DNA from: JAJCYL01 sp965206015
Lineage (GTDB): Bacteria; Bacteroidota; Bacteroidia; Cytophagales; Cyclobacteriaceae
Assembly: GCA_965206015.1 (NCBI GenBank)
Contig: CBDBIW010000009.1
Coordinates: forward strand, 1-31,091
Reading direction: 5' to 3'
DNA length: 31,091 bases
Shown here: positions 21,084-30,516 of the stretch, piece by piece
Position numbering within the stretch: position 1 is the first letter of the stretch
Layout: each line of letters starts with the position of its first letter
Notes under the pieces: generated by a model
Told to the model about the DNA's origin: nothing
What the model saw: the letters and a program-made list of their open reading frames with translations, nothing else
Database searches by the model: none
Program-made: the position numbers and the translations under genes

Positions 21084-21281
21084 ATTATTGGTGAGTCCAT
21101 CTATTTTAAGAAGAAGACACCCAATTTCCCTATGGATGGTATTTGAATTAGGAGCCAGAATGGTTGTCTATTCCCAAGGCCTTATATTGGCGGAAACAGT
21201 CTTCTTTCTTATGGTGGGGTTTTCCTTTCTGTCCTAAGTTCAATTACAGACTTAAAGTGTAAAAGATGTGGTTATGGTTTG

Positions 21282-21353
21282 ATTCAAATAGCTCAATTGG
21301 TAGAGCGAAACAATGAAAATGTTGGGCTATGGGTTCAATCCCCATTTTGAATG
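21282..21353 (+). tRNA. trnF: tRNA-Phe(gaa)
   Basis: The acceptor ATTCAAA/TTTGAAT, D stem GCTC/GAGC and T arm ATGGG-TTCAATC-CCCAT are all perfect. The anticodon loop ATGAAAA gives GAA. It lies 71 bases before nad4. Confidence 0.94.
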
Positions 21354-21424
21354 AAGGACTTAAAGAAGAAAGGAATTGAAGGTGGTAGCTCACAGTCTTA
21401 TTTATTAATTCTTTAACTTGATTT

Positions 21425-22894
21425 ATGGTATTTATGTTCCAATCAATATTAATATTACCTTTAATAGGGATGTTGGCTATTTTAATAATTCCTCGAGATG
21501 AAATAAGGCGTTTGTGTCAAGTAGGTTTAGAGTGGTCTGTCTTTTCATTAACCGGTCCTCTTATTTTATGATCTTATTTTGATGGGGAGGTACAATTTAA
21601 AGTGGGAAACCGATTTGAATGAATCTATAGTGTAGAGCCGGGGTTTGGTTGGGTAGTTTTCGGGGTGGATGGGATATCGATTTGGTTAATCATATTAACA
21701 GCCTTATTAATACCTTGTTGTGTTTTAATCAGTTTTCAGTCGATTAAGTTTTTGATAAAGGAGTTTTTCTTATGTTTGTTTTTTCTAGAAGAGTTATTAA
21801 TCGGTGTTTTTACGGTTTTAGATTTCGTTTGTTTTTATCTCTTATTTGAAGGGATTTTAATTCCTATGTTTTTAATAATCGGTCTTTGAGGTTCAAGGGA
21901 GGAGAAAGTGCGGGCTTCTTATTATTTTTGGATCTATACTTTTCTGGGTTCAGTTTTGATGTTGTTAGGTATATTTACGCTTTATGATAAGGCAGGTAGT
22001 ACGGATTATCAAATTTTAGGTTGTTTCAAAATAGAAAAAGTCTTCCAATATTGAGTTTTTCTCGGGTTTTTTATCAGTTTCGCGATTAAAATCCCCCAAA
22101 TCCCTTTTCATCTTTGATTACCCCAGGCGCATGTGGAGGCGCCGGTGGCAGGGTCTGTTATTTTAGCTGGTGTTTTATTAAAATTAGGGGGATATGGTTT
22201 TATTCGGGTTTTGTGGCCTTTATTTCCCGATGCCTCCGAATATTTTAGTCCATTAATTATTACTTTGAGTTTATTGGCTATTATTTATGGAGGTTTGACT
22301 ACTTGTAGACAGGTGGATTTAAAGCGTACAATTGCTTATTCTTCAGTGGCTCATATGGGATTAGTCACTTTAGGTATTTTTAGTCATACAATTCAGGGTT
22401 TAGTAGCTGCTATTTTTTTAATGTTAGCTCATGGTTTAGTGAGTTCAGCTTTATTTCTGGCAATTACTTTTTTATATGACCGATACTGTACTCGTTTAAT
22501 AAAATATTATCGTGGGATGGTTATAACTATGCCATTGTTTGGGATGTTCTTTTTCCTTTTGGTTTTGGCGAACGCTTCTATACCTTTAAGTGGGAGTTTT
22601 ATCGGGGAGTGAATATCTTTATTGGCGGCTTTTGAGTTGAGTATTATCGCGGTTTTAGTTGCTTCTACGGGGATAGTTATATCTGCTGTTTCTTCTATTT
22701 ATGTGTATAATCGAATCGGGTTTGGTGTGTTTTCGAAATCCATTTATTTTTCAAGGGACTTAAATCGTAGGGAGTTAACCAGTTTATGGCCCTTGGTAAT
22801 CTTAATAGTTTTCATCGGGGTCTTTCCTTTTTTGGTGATAGAGGTGGTAAAGGGGGCCCTTCTATTTCAAGAAGGAGAGTACCTTTTCCAATAA
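21425..22894 (+). CDS. nad4: NADH dehydrogenase subunit 4
   Basis: This is an antiporter-like proton-pumping subunit of complex I. The 489-residue protein has FGVDGISIWLIILTALL, HLWLPQAHVEAPVAGSVILA (both conserved Trp/His blocks, Trp from TGA), and KRTIAYSSVAHMG. It also has ANASIPLSGSFIGEW in place of the usual GTPLSGNFIGE-like block. ATG 21425 gives the expected N terminus (LPLIGMLAILIIP); ATG 21434 is a second choice. The stop is TAA at 22892-22894. It appears intact. Confidence 0.96.
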
Positions 22895-23881
22895 GTTAAG
22901 GATGAGGTCTTCTCTTATTTTACCTTATCGATTGGGTTTTCCCTCTCTTTCTTCTGACTCGAAGGTGTATTTGATTATTTATGTGAGGGTGGGGAAATGG
23001 AAATGATTCTGGAGTCGGGGCTATCTAAGTCTTCTGGTTTTGGGTGATAATTTCTGAGGTCTTCACTTAGATGGATTGGGGTATTAGTTTTTGGTGAGGC
23101 AAGCGGGTGGGGTTATGGATTCCTTGGCTCTTTCCCTTATAAGGCCTCCTTTTAGATAAGGATTTCATAGATTCAGGCAGAGATACTCATTTCCGGGGAT
23201 TGGCGATTTACCCAAGAAGTCTGTATGGTTCCCATAAAATAGAGATAAGTATGAAAGAGATAATTAGGTTTCTTGTCGATCCAATCTAGGGTTTTTGGTG
23301 GGTCTGTCATACGGGAATATGGTAAGGATGGGATGGATAATTATTGGTTTGGGCCTCTTCTTTATGATTAGTGGATGGAGATGATCGCCAAATGGGCTGG
23401 AAAGTGAAGAGACCCTTTCTTTGATTAAGGGGGTATAATTTCCATCGGATGATTTATCGGTTCTTTGACCTTGATTCGACTTCTTTTAAGATTATCCAAT
23501 GTCTTATTTTATTTATGTAAGGTTAAGATTGGGCCAATATTCTTCTAATCCTTATTTACCAAATTTATCTTAGTGGCCTCTATTTCCCATGTCTTAAGTA
23601 GATAAGTGTCCATAAGTTGATTAGGGGGATGCCACCTCCACAATTCTATTCGATCATTTCTGGGATTCTTTATTAGAAGGAGGGGCCATGCCCGAGGATA
23701 ATTTTGGTGATTCCTTTAATGTCGTAATTGGATAAATAAGGGAAAACTTACAGGTACATACCAATGAAGGCCTTCATCTCTGCCTTATAATTTTATTCGG
23801 GGCCGATTCCACCTTCAGCTTTTGAGTCGTTAATAATGGAGGCTGATTATTCAGGATCCTCAACCCGTACGAGGATAACCA
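22895..23881. other. 1 kb spacer between nad4 and trnV
   Basis: No supported gene. It contains a perfect CCTTATAAGG palindrome at 23135-23144 and runs of spacer-type text shared in style with other gaps (ATTCTTCTAAT, AAATAGATAAG). Confidence 0.55.
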
Positions 23882-23952
23882 TAAGGTTTTATTTAATGGT
23901 AAAATAGGGTCCTTACACGACTAAAATATGAGTTCGATTCTCATAGCCTTAT
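23882..23952 (+). tRNA. trnV: tRNA-Val(uac)
   Basis: The acceptor TAAGGTT/AGCCTTA pairs with one GU, and the T arm ATGAG-TTCGATT-CTCAT is perfect. The anticodon loop CTTACAC gives UAC on a stem with four good pairs. Confidence 0.9.
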
Positions 23953-25060
23953 GGTTGTTTTTCTCCTCGGTTTTTAGGTCGATGAATCTTTAATAAGGGG
24001 GGATTCGTTCCATCTCCTCCTTTCCCCCAAATTGGACTACCTTTGAGTACGGTTCCTGGGTTTTGGGGTAGCCAATGAATCTATTACGCTTTTATCTCGG
24101 GGAATTGAAGGGTTATCCAATATCATTATCCCGGTCCATAGATGAATAAGGCCTTGATTCTTCAATTGATGAGAAACTTGAATGATACCTTTCTATGGTG
24201 TTTGGTGTTAAAGAAGTAGTGATTCCTTTGGGTAGATAGAGGGAAGATATCGAAGTCGAAAAGATAGGGAATTAACCCTTGATTAGGTTGGAAAGGGGTG
24301 TCTTTTCTGATTGGTTATTTAACTTTGATCTTACGGCTTTGCCCTCTGTGATTTTGGGTGGGCCCTTTTTATATTAAAAGAATTAGTTATATACGGAGAA
24401 GGTGCCTCCCTTGATGTGATAAGGAAATGAGGTGTCTAATCGACGAGGGGGGCGGTCCCTCTATGTGGTATGGCCATAAGTGGAATAAGATGTTATTGTA
24501 GAAGATTCCTTTAAGTGATGGGAATAATTAGGTCATGTTTATCAAAATGGCAGGGTTCCATGTCTTATGACTAAGAGAGTAATATGGGTTTTGACTTAGA
24601 ATAATATTCAAATAGAGTAATAAAATAGGTTTTTTGGGGCAATGTATTTGGGGATAGTCGATAAGTGGGTCTGATTATTGGAAGTTAAATACTCTTATTA
24701 AATTAGGGGAGTATGGTATGTCGAATTATTGGTTATGAAAATAGAAGAATCCTTATTTATAAAATGGATGAGAAGGGGTGTCTTATTTATCTACAAACTT
24801 ATTTAATTCATTTATGGAAGGATCCCCTTTTCCTAATTGACAAAATAAGGCAAGATAAAAGATAATGTGGATGGTATTTCTGTTAACGCATCCCCCAATT
24901 GATTGGATCCGGTGTCTTGATCTCCCAAATTGGCAGGGAAGGGGACGTCTTATTCGAGGATGATGACCATCTCTGATTATCCAATTAACGGGGATCATTA
25001 TAAGGGTTGGTTATTAAGATTTAACAGAGATCGGTCTCGAATCTTATAAGGGCCGGGTAT
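23953..25060. other. 1.1 kb spacer between trnV and trnR(ucg)
   Basis: No supported gene on either strand; a 71-codon minus-strand frame near 24783-24998 has no protein-family features. A CTTATAAG palindrome lies at 25043, 18 bases before trnR. Confidence 0.55.
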
Positions 25061-25131
25061 AGCCATGTAGCTTAAGGGTAAAGCACCTATCTTCGAAATA
25101 GATGTTAAAGGTTCGACCCCTTTTCTGGCTT
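25061..25131 (+). tRNA. trnR1: tRNA-Arg(ucg)
   Basis: The acceptor AGCCATG/TCTGGCT has one mismatch. The D stem is GCTT/AAGC, the anticodon loop CTTCGAA gives UCG on CTAT/ATAG, and the T arm AAAGG-TTCGACC-CCTTT is perfect. It serves CGN codons; no tRNA for AGR Arg codons was identified. Confidence 0.88.
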
Positions 25132-25557
25132 CCTTTCTCGGTCGAATTGTCTCCCTTTTCCACTATTCTTTCTTGGTCGTTACAAGACGGGTGTCCATAT
25201 CTATAACTGATAGGGTGGAATTGCCATCGATTGGATTATTTCTCTTCGACAAGAAGGGTTATGGGTGGATTTATCCGGGTTCCCGGTTTTCTTTCTGTGA
25301 ATGAGGTAGGTCTCACTTTTTAAGATAGGATAGCCAAATGGGGTGGTTTAATTAAGGCATACGATTATGATTTTGAAATAGCCAAGTAAATCAGTTTCTT
25401 GTCTTATCTCCTTTTCTCTTTTTCTGGGGCGGCTGATTGGCGGGGACTTCTATCCGGTAGGGTATCCCTTGGGTGTCTGTAAGTCAGAATCGGTGGCCTC
25501 TCTCTTCAAATGAGTTATTAAAACCTCATCGTGGTTACTTATGCAAATGTTTCTTAA
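25132..25557. other. Spacer between trnR(ucg) and trnS(uga)
   Basis: No gene seen in about 430 bases. A stretch near 25331-25385 has a D-arm-like GCC..AAGGC word but no matching acceptor or T arm. Confidence 0.5.
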
Positions 25558-25628
25558 GAAGAGGTGGCACAGAGGTAATGCGTCTGTCTTGAAAACAGAA
25601 AATGTCGGTTCAAATCCGGCCTTCTTCT
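25558..25628 (+). tRNA. trnS2: tRNA-Ser(uga)
   Basis: The acceptor GAAGAGG/CTTCTTC, D stem GCA/TGC, anticodon stem TCTGT/ACAGA with loop CTTGAAA (UGA), and T arm GTCGG-TTCAAAT-CCGGC are all sound. The variable region is only four bases, shorter than a bacterial Ser tRNA. Confidence 0.92.
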
Positions 25629-26220
25629 TCCATGATGGTATTTCTTAGGGGGTATTTCATAAGGGGTGACGTTCCTTATAATTGATGAGGAGGGGTTAAA
25701 ATAGAAGAATACACAAATGTTATCTATTAGCCAGAAGTGGTTATTCTAAGGGGGAGTCGGGTGCCGGCCCCAAATCCATTTCATCAGTTATTTATCCGTT
25801 ATCTGTCTTCGTGAGGCAGAGATTCAGGCATAGATGAGGTTATTTGGCTATTAGTTGTCATAGGAGGCAAGTATTATAGCTTTAATTGGGGTGGCCTTTT
25901 TTCTTCCCACTCGGTATAAGATAATTGGTTGAATCCCTGGGTTTTGGGGAATTATTCGATTCTTTTCCATCGCCAAATGGGCCATATTATCCATCCTTAT
26001 TGAGACCAATCTTATCTTCTAAGGGGATTTATTTTATTCTCCTTTTAAGGATTCCATCTCCTTATTTCTTCTGGTTTTACCCGGTCTCAAATAGTTAGGA
26101 CGTAGACTCTTATAAAATAGATGATCTGGTAAAATAAGGGGTGACTGGGTTGATGTTGCCGATGATTCTGTTTTCTTTCCCTCTTCTTTCCCTTTGGTTT
26201 CACTTTAATTAGAAGAATAT
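25629..26220. other. Spacer between trnS(uga) and trnC
   Basis: About 590 bases without a supported gene. Spacer-type words such as AAATAGATGATCTGG and TTAGAAGAAT recur. Confidence 0.5.
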
Positions 26221-26293
26221 GGTACGGGTCAAATGAGGTAGTTGATGCGGTTTGCAGGGCTGTTAGTTGCAGGTTCGATTCCTGCCTGTACTT
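26221..26293 (+). tRNA. trnC: tRNA-Cys(gca)
   Basis: The acceptor GGTACGG/CTGTACT pairs with three GU. The anticodon stem GCGGT/GCTGT holds TTGCAGG (GCA), and the T arm GCAGG-TTCGATT-CCTGC is perfect. The D arm is TCA/TGA. Confidence 0.88.
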
Positions 26294-26602
26294 CGTCCCC
26301 TGATCGGTTAACTTAGAGGATAATAAGGGTGGATTATAAGAATATGGTTGAGATTCATGGTTGTTTATGGGGCGATTGGCCCTGAGCCAGAACCGTCTGA
26401 TTTCCCTATCGGGTACGGCAGTGATTTTATAAGGGGGGATTATCCGGGTCTGTCTTTTCTTTCTTCTCCCATTAAGGGGGGGATTATCAGGGGGGCCCCG
26501 AGTATCTTTCCATATGTTTCTGGGCCTTTCCTGTTTCGATTACGGCAAATGTTGGTGTCTTTTAATTAGCCCGAGTAGAGACCAATAAGTTCGTCTATTT
26601 TG
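26294..26602. other. Spacer between trnC and the orf149 tRNA-like element
   Basis: A 73-codon frame (26348-26569) fills much of these 309 bases. It has no recognisable domain, and I treat it as chance. Confidence 0.4.
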
Positions 26603-26651
26603 AGGGGCTGGGGTAGTTAATTAAGGTAGGGTTCGACTCCCTTCTCCCCTA
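26603..26651 (+). ncRNA. 49-base tRNA-like element without anticodon arm, in front of orf149
   Basis: An acceptor-like pair AGGGG/CCCCT (26603-26607 with 26646-26650) encloses a short D-like segment (GGGGTAGTTAATTAAGG). A T arm AGGG-TTCGACT-CCCT follows. There is no anticodon arm. It ends two bases before the orf149 ATG and is followed by ATATGTG, as is the element before orf139 (TATATGTG). It could be a tRNA remnant kept as a cleavage mark for the orf149 message. Confidence 0.55.
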
Positions 26652-26652
26652 T

Positions 26653-27102
26653 ATGTGAGTGGAATATTTGACAGATATATGTTTTTTATTGGAGGGTATG
26701 AATAGTTTTGGCGACTTACACGGTGTACAAAGTGATGTATCCGGGTTGGTTGGTGAACTTGAGAAGAATATTAATGGGTTGAGTAAGAGCGATTATATTG
26801 AGATATCTAAGATTCCTACTGTAGGCGTGCCGGATACTGTATCGGTCCCTATTCAGGAATTGAATAATACTGTTCTTAAAATAAATGCATTGGGTGAATC
26901 TGTAGGGTTAGTTAAGGGTGACGGGGTGGTTAATTGCGCGGATATATCTATAACCAAAGAAGGTCAACGTGCTAATTTAGAGGGTATGGGTATAAAATTT
27001 ATGGATTTTGAGTCAGATTTGGCCCTTATGAAGTCTAACAGGTCTAGAATATGGGCGGCTCGGGGGGTTTTCCAAAAGAATTATAAGCCTCGTAAGTCCT
27101 AA
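26653..27102 (+). CDS. orf149, unrecognised protein, member of a three-gene paralogous family
   Basis: This 149-residue frame begins ATG-TGA (Met-Trp) and ends at TAA 27100-27102. It aligns with orf139 over most of its length: MW.EY..DIC..L, LVGELEKNINGLS, VPDTVSVPIQEL, GMGIKFMD against EMGVDLGD, and a basic end, R.WAAR..F. Its first half also aligns with orf79. The N-terminal 15 residues are hydrophobic; the remainder looks soluble with charged helices. The upstream ATG at 26653 is preferred to GTG 26659 because the MW start is shared by all three paralogues. Codon use (Leu TTA, Gly GGT/GGG) resembles the standard genes, which supports real coding. Function unknown. Confidence 0.78.
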
Positions 27103-28084
27103 GTTTTTAAGGGGCCATAAGGACGAGCAAGAAGACGAAGTAATTAATTAGATTCTTATTCAGGCAGATATGAGCCATCAGTGTCATATAGATATGAGGG
27201 GACCTTCTTGAGAACAGGTATTTTTCCTGGGTTATTCACCTCATAATTATGAGAGGATAAGGATTTTATTAGGTTTAATTTAGGACACTGATAATCTAAT
27301 CGGTATCGTCTAATTGGCCCTTCTACTTCTGACTTTCAGTAGCCATAATGGGGGGATGGGGTATGTACGCGATAATGATAATGGCAAGGATGAAAAATCA
27401 AATAAGGCCATTCGGGGTCAACTAAATTGATAAGGGGGCAGTTCCTGGGGGAGGTAGTAAGGTTTGGTGTTTTCTTCCTCGAATTATTATAATGTTTCTG
27501 GTGTTTTGGCTACCTAGATAAGTAGTTGATTAGGTTTTAGGTGGGTTTTACCTTCTTTCTCCTCGTCTTCAATTCTCATCATCATTATGAGGCGTCTCAG
27601 TCAATTAACGAGAGGTTAAGGATGTGACAGCGGGTAGTGCATAGGTCCCCCTATAAAAGAGTATTTCTTTCTTGGATTAGAAGAATATTTCCATGGGGTA
27701 TTCAAAGGAGGGTGGGATTCTAATCTATAAGTATGAGGCGGCCTTCAGGTTGCCCCCGAAGGCGGCCTTCAGGTTGCCCCCGATATGGTATTTAAATGAG
27801 AGAGATTCTATTGGCTAAAGTTGATTAGAAAAATAGAGATTCGGCAATTGTGGGGGATTGAGTGTTGTTTTCCCTAAGAGTATGAGACAGCTCCTTCTAC
27901 AAATATATCTCTTATAGGGATGACCGCTTCTCTAATTTCTGGGGGGTAATCCCTTTCTCTTCCTTATGACTTAGTTTTAGGTTAAGGGAATCCTTCTTGG
28001 TCGTGGATGGCCTTTATTGGGGGGATTGGGATCGATCAGTGATTTTCATCCTTCTGGGGATTTTCTTCTGGTACCTTCTGTTTC
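27103..28084. other. 1 kb spacer between orf149 and trnK
   Basis: No supported gene. It contains the 24-base tandem repeat at 27737-27783 and spacer-type TTAGAAGAATATTTCC text. Confidence 0.55.
27737..27783 (+). repeat. Tandem duplication of a 23-base GC-rich unit (period 24)
   Basis: GGCGGCCTTCAGGTTGCCCC plus CGA occurs at 27737-27759 and again, identically, at 27761-27783, separated by one A. The first 14 bases recur at 30517-30530. Each unit can form a small hairpin (GGC..GCC). The local GC content is well above the surroundings. Confidence 0.92.
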
Positions 28085-28157
28085 AGGTATATAGCCCAAT
28101 TGGTAGGGCTACGGGCTTTTAACCCGGTGGGTATTGGTTCGACTCCAATTGTACTTT
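28085..28157 (+). tRNA. trnK: tRNA-Lys(uuu)
   Basis: The acceptor AGGTATA/TGTACTT pairs with GU. The D stem is GCC/GGC, the anticodon stem CGGG/CCCG holds CTTTTAA (UUU), and the T arm ATTGG-TTCGACT-CCAAT is perfect. One base separates it from atp8, the adjacency found in demosponges. Confidence 0.93.
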
Positions 28158-28158
28158 T

Positions 28159-28374
28159 ATGCCACATTTAGATGTCGTTTCTTATTTTACACAATATATA
28201 TGAGCCTTATTCGCTTTCTGTTTCTTCTTTTTCCTTATGGCTTTCGGTATTATGCCTCTTTCCCAGCGCCAATGAGGGGTGCGAGGGAAGGCGGGAAAGG
28301 GAGGGACCCCGGAAAAGGGGTGATGGATTAGATTCTTATTACCTTGGTACAATCTACGATCGGGTGGGGATTAG
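28159..28374 (+). CDS. atp8: ATP synthase F0 subunit 8
   Basis: This is a small single-helix subunit of the F0 stator. The 71-residue frame is visible only with TGA as Trp (four TGA codons). It opens with MPHLDVVSYFTQYIWALFAF, the family's MPQLD-type start and Trp-containing helix. A hydrophobic run, FFFFLMAFGIMP, and a basic Gly/Lys-rich tail follow. ATG is one base after trnK; the stop is TAG at 28372-28374. The tail (about residues 36-71) is not conserved in families I know, as is usual for atp8. It is split from atp6 by half the genome. Confidence 0.93.
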
Positions 28375-28440
28375 GTTGTATTTCCCTTCCTTATGACTTG
28401 TAGTCGTGGCGGTAAGGGGTAGGATTTATGGGTGGTCTAT

Positions 28441-28513
28441 GTGGGAGTAGCTCAGTTGGTAGAGCAAGGGTTTGTGGGGCCAAGGGGCAAGAGTTCAACT
28501 CTCTTTTTTCACA
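28441..28513 (+). tRNA. trnH: tRNA-His(gug)
   Basis: The acceptor GTGGGAG/TTTTCAC pairs with several GU, the D stem GCTC/GAGC is perfect, and the T arm AAGAG-TTCAACT-CTCTT is perfect. The loop TTGTGGG gives GUG, but the anticodon stem pairs only at its inner three positions, which is weak. Confidence 0.78.
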
Positions 28514-28551
28514 CGTAATTAAGACTATTTTTACAATTCGGTACGGGTGCC

Positions 28552-28573
28552 TGGTCTCGTCCAAGACGTATGG
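28552..28573 (+). repeat. 22-base hairpin repeat, copy 2, upstream of cox3
   Basis: This is an exact copy of 4971-4992, ending 43 bases before the cox3 ATG. The stem-loop would lie in the cox3 leader after trnH removal. Confidence 0.85.
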
Positions 28574-28616
28574 ACTTGTACCATTATAGAAGATAGATTT
28601 CTATGGCCCTGAGTTC

Positions 28617-29429
28617 ATGGCGGAGCAAGCATATCATCCCTATCACTTAGTAGATCCTAGCCCATGGCCTTTCCTTGGGGCTTGTGGTTGTGTTTTTACG
28701 ACGGTGGGAGGTGTAATGTATTTAAATTATAGTCAAACTGTCTTATTAGGAATTGGTTTAGTGATAATCATAGGTACAATGGTTGTGTGGTTCCGGGATG
28801 TGATTCGAGAGGCAACTTACCAAGGATGTCATCCATATATTGTGAGACAAGGTTTGAAATATGGCATGCTTTTATTTATCTTATCAGAGGTTTGTTTATT
28901 TGTATCTTTTTTTTGAGGGTTTTTACACAGTAGTTTTGCCCCCACTATTCAAATCGGAGGTATCTGGCCTCCTGTTGGAGTTAATCCACTAGAACCTTTT
29001 TCTCTTCCTTTATTAAATACGGGTCTTTTATTAAGTTCTGGTGCCACTGTTACTTGGGCACATCATGGAATAATAAGCGGTAAAATTCAAGTAGCGAGAA
29101 AAAGCTTGGCTTTTACCGTTATTTTGGGGGGTCTCTTTTCAGGTTTCCAGGGAATTGAGTATTATTCAGCCCCATTTACCATATCGGATTCAGTATATGG
29201 TTCTACTTTTTATATCACCACTGGGGCACACGGTGTACACGTTTTAATTGGAAGTACTTTTTTAGTTGTTTGTTGATCTAGATTAAGAAATTGGCAATTT
29301 ACCAAACATCATTCTTTGGGGTTTGAGGCCGCGGCTTGATATTGGCATTTTGTTGATGTGGTGTGATTATTTTTGTTTATTTTAATGTATTGGTGAGGAT
29401 GTGATTTATGTTTATTTAGGAAACTGTAA
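28617..29429 (+). CDS. cox3: Cytochrome c oxidase subunit III
   Basis: This is a structural core subunit of complex IV with seven membrane helices. The 270-residue product begins MAEQAYHPYHLVDPSPWPF. It has WFRDVIREATYQGCH, LSEVCLFVSFFWGFLHSSF, the Glu-bearing GFQGIEYYSAPF and HGVHVLIGSTFL, and ends with YWHFVDVVWLFLF plus a short extra tail, GCDLCLFRKL. TGA codes Trp at FFWGFLH, AWYWHF and the final YWWG. ATG 28617 gives the canonical N terminus; the stop is TAA at 29427-29429. Confidence 0.97.
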
Positions 29430-29649
29430 TTGATTAGGTTTTGTGGTTGGAAGTGAGGTATAAGTTAAATAAGGGCTTTCCACCGGATCATAAGACTTGT
29501 TTCTTAAATAGATAAGCCAAGTAGATTTCTATGATATAGGGGTTTGGTAATCCTTAGCCGATGATGGGTCAATGTCAAGTGGAATTGTAAAGGCTATGAT
29601 TCTAAAAGGGATAATAATGGGTTATGTAGTCTTCTTATTTGGTAACAGA

Positions 29650-29720
29650 AAGGAATTAGGTTAATGGTAAACCAAGGGCCTTCAAAGTCTTCAATGATGG
29701 TTCAATTCCATCATTCTTTG
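29650..29720 (+). tRNA. trnW: tRNA-Trp(uca)
   Basis: The acceptor AAGGAAT/ATTCTTT pairs fully, the D stem is GGTT/AACC, and the T arm GATGG-TTCAATT-CCATC is perfect. The anticodon stem AGGGC/GTCTT holds CTTCAAA (UCA). A UCA anticodon reads both UGA and UGG, as the code used by all the proteins here requires. Confidence 0.93.
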
Positions 29721-29975
29721 GTCTGGGTCGATTTATTTCTCAAAATGATTGGCTTAGTGGCCTTACTGTGATAGTGTTTATAACGGGGGGTATTTTGGAA
29801 AAGAGTTGAAACGTATCTGTTGGGCTTGATCAAATCACTTCTTGTCTTTCTTTCTTAGAAATAAGGCCCACGAGCTTAAAAGTAAGAGCGTTTCAATATC
29901 GCACGAACCAGAATAATCATATGTGATCGTGTGATACAGGTTAAAAGGTAAGTATTTTATTTATTTGTGGGCAGG

Positions 29976-30423
29976 ATGGGATTCGAAACATTGCCATTAT
30001 TCTGCAATGGACTCTATCACGTAAACGAGGTAATGAGGATACACGGGTTGGATAATTCTGTGGCGATACCCACTATTCGATTTTACCAAGCCATGGAACT
30101 AAGTAATTGATTTAGTTTTCAGGAGCTGGCCGCTTCTTTTAAAGACAGGTCCCCTGTGTAGGAAGCTGAGGCGAAAGAGGTAGTTAATATTTGTCAGCCA
30201 ACTAACTACATGGGGCCTTATGTGGGGGGGTTAATAAAATACAATGGGGTAGTTAATTTATAAGTAGTAGCTTCTAAGATATCTAGATACAATAGGCAGG
30301 TATTTTGTACTTCCTGTGTCTGACTATGCTTTATCTCCTTTTCAAGTGGAAGGGCATGTGATCCATCATATAAGAGCCGATAGTCACGCTATGAGTCTAG
30401 CCCGGGCGCATCTGCCATTTTAA
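29976..30423 (+). pseudogene. Possible decayed gene: interrupted reading frame of unknown type
   Basis: From ATG 29976 a protein-like frame runs 61 codons (MGFETLPLFCNGLYHVNEVM ... FQELAASFKDRSPV), reading one TGA as Trp, to TAG 30159. The same frame then stays open for 33 codons to TAA 30261. The next frame over is open from 30271 to TAA 30421 (LLRYLDTIGRYFVLPVSDYA ... SLARAHLPF). The residue mix looks like a soluble protein, unlike most spacer translations. One stop and one frameshift would therefore join about 145 codons. No family is recognised. Frames of this length also arise by chance in code 4, and the stretch contains stems such as GTAGTTA/TAACTAC at about 30180-30209, so a structured RNA is another option. 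Confidence 0.25.
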
Positions 30424-30516
30424 TTGCTCTTAATTTGTCGAAAGTGGGAGGAAAATCGGTCAGTATGTAGGTTTTAAAATAGATGAATAAGGCATGGTGA
30501 AATAAGGTAGTTTTCT

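Noticed and set aside
25331..25390. Possible trnI(gau): D-arm-like text with ATGATTT loop
   Set aside because: The bases beside the loop do not pair and no T arm or acceptor strand is present.
26348..26569. 73-codon frame before orf149
   Set aside because: Pro/Gly-rich translation of spacer-type repeats (TTATAAGGGG and similar); no homology to the orf family.
28172..28396. Overlapping standard-code frames at 28134-28396
   Set aside because: They are shadows of atp8, which becomes visible when TGA is read as Trp.
29870..29940. D-arm-like GAGCTTAAAAGTAAGAGC suggesting another tRNA after trnW
   Set aside because: No anticodon stem of five pairs and no T arm follow at the right distance.
29957..30028. 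Minus-strand tRNA-like text (TTCGAAT motif and a perfect CCATT/AATGG arm), or a plus-strand trnR(ucu) with loop ATTCTGC
   Set aside because: Neither strand offers a paired T stem, D arm or acceptor around the arm, so it does not fold as a tRNA; it also overlaps the protein-like frame at 29976.
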